Part shown: piece by piece, positions 5,238 to 9,121 of the stretch | Layout of the letters: every line of letters begins with the position of its first letter | How positions within the stretch are numbered: the first letter of the stretch is position 1 | NCBI GenBank assembly: GCA_046724665.1 | Contig: JBKOWZ010000145.1 | Location: 1-9,121, forward strand | Direction: 5' to 3' | From: Actinocrinis sp046724665 | Lineage (GTDB): Bacteria; Actinomycetota; Actinomycetes; Streptomycetales; Catenulisporaceae | DNA: 9,121 bases | The notes under the pieces: model-generated | Told to the model about the DNA's origin: nothing | The model's database searches: none | Seen by the model: only the letters and a program-made list of their open reading frames with translations | Translations under genes and position numbers: made by a program

Positions 5238-6560
5238 ATGGCCCGCGTCGCCCGCATCACCTCGCTCGACTGCCTCGACCTGCGCTTCCCGACCTCGGCG
5301 ACGCTGGACGGCTCCGACGCGATGAATCCGGACCCTGACTACTCGGCCGCGTACGTGACGCTGCGCACCGACGCCGCGGACGGCGCCGAGGGGCACGGCT
5401 TCTGCTTCACCATAGGCCGCGGCAACGAGGTGGTCGCCGCGGCCATCGGGGCGCTGCGGCCGTTCGTGGTCGGCCGGCCGCTCGACGAGGTGCTCGACCA
5501 CCTCGGCCGGTTCAGCGCCGAGCTGGTCGGCGACAGCCAGCTGCGCTGGCTCGGCCCGGAGAAGGGCGTGATGCACATGGCGATCGGCGCGGTGCTCAAC
5601 GCCGCCTGGGACCTGGCCGCCAAGCGCGCGGGCAAGCCGGTGTGGAAGCTGCTGAGCGACCTGACGCCGAAACAGCTGGTCGATCTGGTCGATTTCCGCT
5701 ACCTCACGGACGCGCTCACGCCGGACGAGGCGCTGGAGCTGCTGGCCGCGGCCGAGCCGGGGCGCGCGCGGCGCGAGGCCGTGCTGCTGCGCGAGGGGTA
5801 CCCGGCGTACACGACCTCGCCGGGGTGGCTCGGCTACGACGACGCCAAGGTGACCCGGCTGGCCCGCCAGGCGGTCGCGGACGGTTTCACCCAGATCAAG
5901 CTCAAGGTCGGCGCGTCGGTACAGGACGACGTGCGGCGTTTCCGGGCCGCGCGCGAGGCGGTCGGGCCGGACGTGCGCATCGCGGCCGATGCGAATCAGC
6001 GCTGGAACGTGGACGAGGCGATCCGCTGGACGGGCGCGCTCGCCGAGTTCGACCCCTATTGGATCGAGGAGCCGACCAGCCCGGACGATGTGCTGGGCCA
6101 CGCGGCGATCCGGCGCGGCGTCGCCCCGCTGAAGGTGGCCACCGGCGAGCATGTGCAGAACCGCGTGGTCTTCAAGCAGCTGCTGCAAGCCGGGGCGGTG
6201 GACGTGGTGCAGATCGACGCCACGCGCGTCGGCGGTGTCAACGAGAACGTCGCGATCCTGCTGCTCGCGGCGAAGTTCGGCGTGCCGGTGTGCCCGCACG
6301 CGGGCGGGGTAGGCCTGTGCGAGCTGGTACAACACCTGGCGATGTTCGACTTCGTGGCGGTCTGCGGCCGGATGGACGACCGGGTGATCGAGTACGTCGA
6401 TCACCTGCACGAGCACTTCGTCGATCCGGTGCAGGTCGTGGGCGGCCGGTACCGGGCGCCCACGCGCCCCGGGTTCGGCGCGGAGATCCTGCCGGCCAGC
6501 CGGGTGACGTACGCGTACCCGGACGGTCCGGTGTGGCGGGGCCATGAGGAGGCGGTCTAG
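5238..6560 (+). CDS. fucD: L-fuconate dehydratase (enolase superfamily), 440 aa
   Basis: The enzyme removes water from L-fuconate to give 2-keto-3-deoxy-L-fuconate (EC 4.2.1.68), using Mg2+ in the cytoplasm; family members can also act on related sugar acids. The N-terminal capping domain carries the family 'ATLDGSDAMNPDPDYSAAYV' type segment (21-40) and LGPEKGVMHMAIGAV (105-119). The barrel has QIKLKVGA with the KxK bases Lys221/Lys223, Asp251 in IAADANQRW, Glu277 in WIEEPTSPDD, Glu304 in ATGEHVQNR, and the catalytic His354 in VCPHAGGVGLCELVQHL. Length and residue spacing match characterised fuconate dehydratases of about 440 residues, so this is more specific than a generic mandelate racemase-like call. 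ATG 5238 has AGGGG 9 bases upstream. It is the first gene of a three-gene operon: its stop is directly followed by the SDR start, and its 3' end contains that gene's ribosome site. Confidence 0.93.
   Translation: MARVARITSLDCLDLRFPTSATLDGSDAMNPDPDYSAAYVTLRTDAADGAEGHGFCFTIGRGNEVVAAAIGALRPFVVGRPLDEVLDHLGRFSAELVGDSQLRWLGPEKGVMHMAIGAVLNAAWDLAAKRAGKPVWKLLSDLTPKQLVDLVDFRYLTDALTPDEALELLAAAEPGRARREAVLLREGYPAYTTSPGWLGYDDAKVTRLARQAVADGFTQIKLKVGASVQDDVRRFRAAREAVGPDVRIAADANQRWNVDEAIRWTGALAEFDPYWIEEPTSPDDVLGHAAIRRGVAPLKVATGEHVQNRVVFKQLLQAGAVDVVQIDATRVGGVNENVAILLLAAKFGVPVCPHAGGVGLCELVQHLAMFDFVAVCGRMDDRVIEYVDHLHEHFVDPVQVVGGRYRAPTRPGFGAEILPASRVTYAYPDGPVWRGHEEAV
6547..6552 (+). promoter_or_regulatory. Perfect AGGAGG ribosome site fixing the TTG start of the SDR gene
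   Basis: AGGAGG sits inside the last codons of the dehydratase gene, 8 bases before TTG at 6561. The nearby ATG at 6574 is out of frame, so this site decides the unusual TTG start. The stop of the upstream gene abuts the start, which favours translational coupling. Confidence 0.85.
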
Positions 6561-7397
6561 TTGGGCGAGGGCTATGCGGACTTCGAGGGGCTTGTCGCTG
6601 TCGTGACGGGCGGGGCGTCGGGGATCGGTGCGGCGACGGCGGCGCTGCTCGCGGCACGGGGGGCGCGGGTGGCGGTGCTCGATCGGGCGGTCGAGGTGGA
6701 GCCGGATGGACCGGGAGCGGGGGCGCGGAGCGAGGCGGCGGCGGGTTCGGGAGGTGGCGGGGCGGCGTCGTGGCTGGAGTTGCAGGCGGATGTGACGGAC
6801 GACGAGGCGGTGCGCGCGGCGATCGGGGCGGCCGCGGAGGCGTTCGGCGGAATAGATGTGCTGGTCAACAACGCGGGGATCGGCGCGATCGGCACGGTCG
6901 AGGACAACGGGGACGACGAGTGGCGGCGGGTGCTCGACGTCAATGTGTTAGGGATGGTGCGCGTCACCCGCGCGGCGCTGCCGCATCTGCGGCGGTCGAA
7001 GCACGCCGCGATCATCAACACGTGCTCGATCGTGGCGACGGCAGGGCTGCCGCAGCGCGCGCTGTACTCGGCGTCCAAGGGCGCCGTGCTCTCGCTCACC
7101 CTCGCGATGGCGGCCGACCACGTGCGCGAGGGGATCAGGGTCAACTGCGTCAATCCGGGCACCGCCGACACGCCGTGGGTGGCGCGGCTGCTGGACCAGT
7201 CGCCCGACCCCGCCCACGAACGCGCCGCGCTCAACGCCCGCCAACCGCTCGGCCGGCTGGTCTCCCCCGACGAGGTCGCGCACGCCATCGCGTACCTGGC
7301 CAGCCCGCTCTCCGGTGCGACCACGGGCACCTCGCTCGCGGTGGACGGCGGCGTGGCCGGGCTGCGGGTGCGCCAGCCGGGTGAGGCGACGCGGTAG
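6561..7397 (+). CDS. Short-chain dehydrogenase, probable 2-keto-3-deoxy-L-fuconate dehydrogenase, 278 aa
   Basis: This is a classical SDR with NAD(P)-binding TGGASGIG (16-23), Asp41 after strand 2 (favouring NAD+), NNAG (103-106), Asn129, and the catalytic Ser156, Tyr169 and Lys173 (YSASK). PGTADTPWV (199-207) closely resembles the PGT-x-DTPW segment of 2-keto-3-deoxy-L-fuconate dehydrogenases, which oxidise the dehydratase product to the 2,4-diketo acid. The alternative role, L-fucose dehydrogenase, is also found among SDRs, but the adjacent aldo/keto reductase fills that step. Start is TTG 6561, directly after the FucD stop, with AGGAGG at ideal spacing. Odd feature: residues about 44-70 form a Gly/Ala/Ser-rich insertion between strands 2 and 3, where most family members have a short loop. 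The DNA there is rich in GGG codons, unlike the preceding gene. The aldo/keto reductase follows after 45 bases. Confidence 0.87.
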   Translation: MGEGYADFEGLVAVVTGGASGIGAATAALLAARGARVAVLDRAVEVEPDGPGAGARSEAAAGSGGGGAASWLELQADVTDDEAVRAAIGAAAEAFGGIDVLVNNAGIGAIGTVEDNGDDEWRRVLDVNVLGMVRVTRAALPHLRRSKHAAIINTCSIVATAGLPQRALYSASKGAVLSLTLAMAADHVREGIRVNCVNPGTADTPWVARLLDQSPDPAHERAALNARQPLGRLVSPDEVAHAIAYLASPLSGATTGTSLAVDGGVAGLRVRQPGEATR

Positions 7398-7409
7398 GGC
7401 GCACCTACC
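7393..7409 (+). other. Small stem-loop over the SDR stop codon, with a short CCTA repeat
   Basis: GGTAGG (7393-7398, containing the TAG stop) can pair with CCTACC (7404-7409) around a 5-base loop. Because CCTA is repeated three times (7404-7415), the partner strand can also slip to 7408-7413. No T-tract follows, so it is not a terminator in the usual sense. It could affect relative expression or mRNA stability between the two genes, but the evidence is only pairing. Confidence 0.3.
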
Positions 7410-7442
7410 TACCTACATGCCGTCTAGCGCTGAGGAGTAGAA

Positions 7443-8435
7443 ATGCGCCAACCCGTCCGCGTCCGCGACCGGCGGCGGTTGGGACGCAGCGGCGTCACCG
7501 TGACCGCGCTCTCGCTGGGCGCCGCGCCGCTGGGCAACCTGTTCACGCCGGTGACCGAGCAGGAGGCGGCGGCGACGATCGAGGCGTCGTTCGACGTCGG
7601 CATCGGCTACATCGACACCGCGCCGCACTACGGCGTCGGCCTTTCGGAGGAGCGGCTCGGTCGCGCCCTGGCCGGCCGCGACCACGCGAGCTACACGCTC
7701 TCGACGAAGGTCGGGCGGCTGCTGCGGCCGCAGCGCCCCGGCGAGGCGGCGCAGCCAGACGGCTTCGTGGACACGCCGCCGCGCGTGCGGGAGTGGGACT
7801 TCACCGCGGACGGCGTGCGCGCCTCGATCGAGGCCTCGCTGGCCCGGCTCGGCCTCGACCGGATCGACGTGGCGCTGCTGCACGACCCGGACGAGCACGA
7901 GCGGGAGGTCTACGAGGCCGCCTACCCGGCGCTCGAGCAGCTGCGCGCGCAGGGCGTGGTCGGGGCGATCGGCGCGGGGATGAACCAGTCCGCGATGCTC
8001 ACGCGCTTCGTGCGCGACCTCGACTTCGACGTGGTGCTGTGCGCCGGGCGGTACACGCTGCTCGACCAGTCGGCCCTCGCCGACCTGCTGCCCGAGTGCG
8101 AGCGGCGCGGCACGTCGGTGGTGGTCGGCGGCGTGTACAACTCCGGTCTGCTCGCCGATCCGAAACCGGGCGCGCGCTTCGACTACGCCCCGGCGGCGGA
8201 CGAGTTGCTGCGCGCCGCCGAGAAGCTGGGCGCGATCTGCGCGCGGCACGGCGTGCCGCTCAAGGCGGCGGCGGTGCAGTTCCCGCTGCGGCATGCGGTG
8301 GTCGCCAGCGTGCTGGTCGGCTGTCGCAGCGCGGCCGAGGTGCGCGACAACGCGGTCGCGTTCGAGTACCCGATCCCCGAGGACCTGTGGGCTGAGCTGG
8401 CCGAGTCCGGCCTGTTGGCCGCGGGTTCGGTGTAG
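7443..8435 (+). CDS. Aldo/keto reductase, probable L-fucose (D-threo-aldose) 1-dehydrogenase, 330 aa
   Basis: Members of this branch oxidise L-fucose and related aldoses at C1 to the lactone with NAD(P)+ (EC 1.1.1.122 type); close relatives act on pyridoxal. The TIM-barrel protein begins with the family strand RRRLGRSGVTVTALSLGAAPLGNLF (10-34). The catalytic tetrad is visible as Asp58 (YIDTAPHYG), Tyr63, Lys89 (LSTKVGRLL) and His147 (ALLHDPDE). EASLARLGLDRIDVALLHDPD (130-150) and GAIGAGMNQ (174-182) match the fucose dehydrogenase group rather than general aldehyde reductases. The cofactor-binding end includes VLVGCRSAAEVRDN (290-303). ATG 7443 has GAGGAG at 7432-7437, 5 bases away. It is the last gene of the operon and converges on the GntR gene with only 12 bases between stops. 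Family is certain; the fucose substrate rests on the neighbours and on branch-like sequence. Confidence 0.88.
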   Translation: MRQPVRVRDRRRLGRSGVTVTALSLGAAPLGNLFTPVTEQEAAATIEASFDVGIGYIDTAPHYGVGLSEERLGRALAGRDHASYTLSTKVGRLLRPQRPGEAAQPDGFVDTPPRVREWDFTADGVRASIEASLARLGLDRIDVALLHDPDEHEREVYEAAYPALEQLRAQGVVGAIGAGMNQSAMLTRFVRDLDFDVVLCAGRYTLLDQSALADLLPECERRGTSVVVGGVYNSGLLADPKPGARFDYAPAADELLRAAEKLGAICARHGVPLKAAAVQFPLRHAVVASVLVGCRSAAEVRDNAVAFEYPIPEDLWAELAESGLLAAGSV

Positions 8436-8447
8436 CGCCCGCGCCGG

Positions 8448-9119
8448 CTACAGCACCGAGGCGAGCCATTGCTCGACGCTGGCGATGTGCACCGTCGCCC
8501 ACGAGCGGGCCACGTCGGGGTCGCGGGCGGCCAGCGCGTCGAGGATCGCCCGGTGCTCGGCCAACGTGCGCGCGGCCGCGCCCTCCTGGGTCAGGCCGCG
8601 CCAGACGCGCGCCCTGGCCGTGGGCGCCGACAGCGTGTCCAGCAGCGAGTAGAGCACCGCGTTGCCGGAGGCGGCGGTGATCCGGCGGTGGAATTCCAGG
8701 TCGCTGGCCACCAGCTTGTCGATCTCCGGGTCGTCGCCGAGCCCGTCCACCAGGCCGCGCAGCGCCGCGATCTCGTCCTCGCCGATCCGGGTGGCGGCCA
8801 TCGCCACCGCCGCCGGCTCCAGGATGCGGCGCACCGCGAGGAACTCGAGCACCGTGTTGTCCTGGTGGAAGTCCACGATGAAGCTGAGCGCCTCGAGCAG
8901 CAGCCGCGGCTCGAGGCTGGTCACGTAGGTGCCGTCGCCCTGGCGCACGTCCAGGATGTTGATCAGCGAGAGCGCCTTGACCGCCTCCCGCAGCGAGTTG
9001 CGGGACAGGCCGAGCTGGAGGGCCAGGTCCGGTTCCCGGGGCAGGCGGTCGCCCGGGTGGAGCTGGCCGATCATGATCATGTCCTTGATCCGCACGATCG
9101 CCTCGTCGGTCAGGGCCAT
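8448..9119 (-). CDS. GntR-family transcriptional regulator, FadR subfamily (FCD domain), 223 aa
   Basis: This DNA-binding regulator probably senses a sugar acid or pathway intermediate and controls the neighbouring catabolic genes. The N-terminal winged helix-turn-helix spans about 5-68: GQLHPGDRLPREPDLALQLG (18-37) and LSRNSLREAVKAL (38-50) carry the GntR signature, followed by the wing GDGTYV (61-66). The C-terminal FCD domain (about 90-215) shows the usual metal-ligand set: Asp140 and His144 (ASDLEFHRRI), His189 (AEHRAIL) and His211 (TVHIASVEQWL). ATG at 9119 gives a normal family length, but it lies 2 bases from the window edge, so its ribosome site, its promoter and any upstream extension cannot be seen. 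It is transcribed towards the aldo/keto reductase gene. The likely target is the divergent control region at 5015-5237, which is inference. Confidence 0.9.
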   Translation of the reverse strand: MALTDEAIVRIKDMIMIGQLHPGDRLPREPDLALQLGLSRNSLREAVKALSLINILDVRQGDGTYVTSLEPRLLLEALSFIVDFHQDNTVLEFLAVRRILEPAAVAMAATRIGEDEIAALRGLVDGLGDDPEIDKLVASDLEFHRRITAASGNAVLYSLLDTLSAPTARARVWRGLTQEGAAARTLAEHRAILDALAARDPDVARSWATVHIASVEQWLASVL

Positions 9120-9121
9120 CA

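Noticed and set aside
4980..6545. Very long reverse-strand open frame (521 codons) opposite the dehydratase gene
   Set aside because: Its product is Arg/His/Val-rich without any domain and mirrors the codons of fucD, whose catalytic residues are all present. It is a high-GC shadow frame.
1..9121. Search for a defence, mobile or biosynthetic system
   Set aside because: No transposase, integrase, nuclease, toxin-antitoxin pair, CRISPR repeat or biosynthetic core enzyme was recognised. The accessory part of the window is explained by sugar-acid catabolism.

Overview
The window is very GC-rich, with strong G/C preference at third codon positions, GTG and TTG starts beside ATG, and several genes without a clear Shine-Dalgarno sequence. 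It also carries a PAC2-family gene and a FadR/FCD-type GntR regulator. All of this fits a high-GC Actinomycetota, probably a filamentous soil type. The genus cannot be told from the sequence.

Layout. Positions 3-848 (+) hold a predicted membrane protein with a low-complexity N-terminus that includes six perfect GGGGAT repeats; its start may lie before the window. Positions 1023-1766 (-) encode a SIMPL-domain protein. A roughly 540-base gene-free stretch follows, containing a perfect 15-bp tandem duplication. Then come a PAC2-family protein (2303-3289, +) and a class I SAM-dependent methyltransferase (3409-4068, +) that looks leaderless. These are general chromosomal genes with no evident link to what follows.

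Positions 4124-9119 form a sugar-acid catabolic locus that reads as the non-phosphorylating (oxidative) L-fucose pathway. It contains a fumarylacetoacetate-hydrolase-family enzyme (4124-5014, -). Divergent from it is an operon of an enolase-superfamily L-fuconate dehydratase (5238-6560), a short-chain dehydrogenase (6561-7397) and an aldo/keto reductase (7443-8435). A convergent FCD-type GntR regulator (8448-9119, -) closes the locus. Proposed flow: L-fucose is oxidised by the aldo/keto reductase to the lactone, which is hydrolysed to L-fuconate. FucD dehydrates this to 2-keto-3-deoxy-L-fuconate, the SDR oxidises it to the 2,4-diketo acid, and the FAH-family hydrolase cleaves that to pyruvate and L-lactate. 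The lactonase and a transporter are not in the window and may lie just past position 9121, beyond the regulator.

The 223-base divergent control region (5015-5237) holds a plausible promoter for the dehydratase operon, a near-perfect 17-bp palindrome just downstream of it, a 10-bp direct repeat, and a possible leaderless promoter for the hydrolase gene. I saw no rRNA, tRNA, CRISPR array, insertion sequence or phage gene. I did not find a convincing new multi-gene system; the most useful leads are the regulatory architecture and the pathway assignment.
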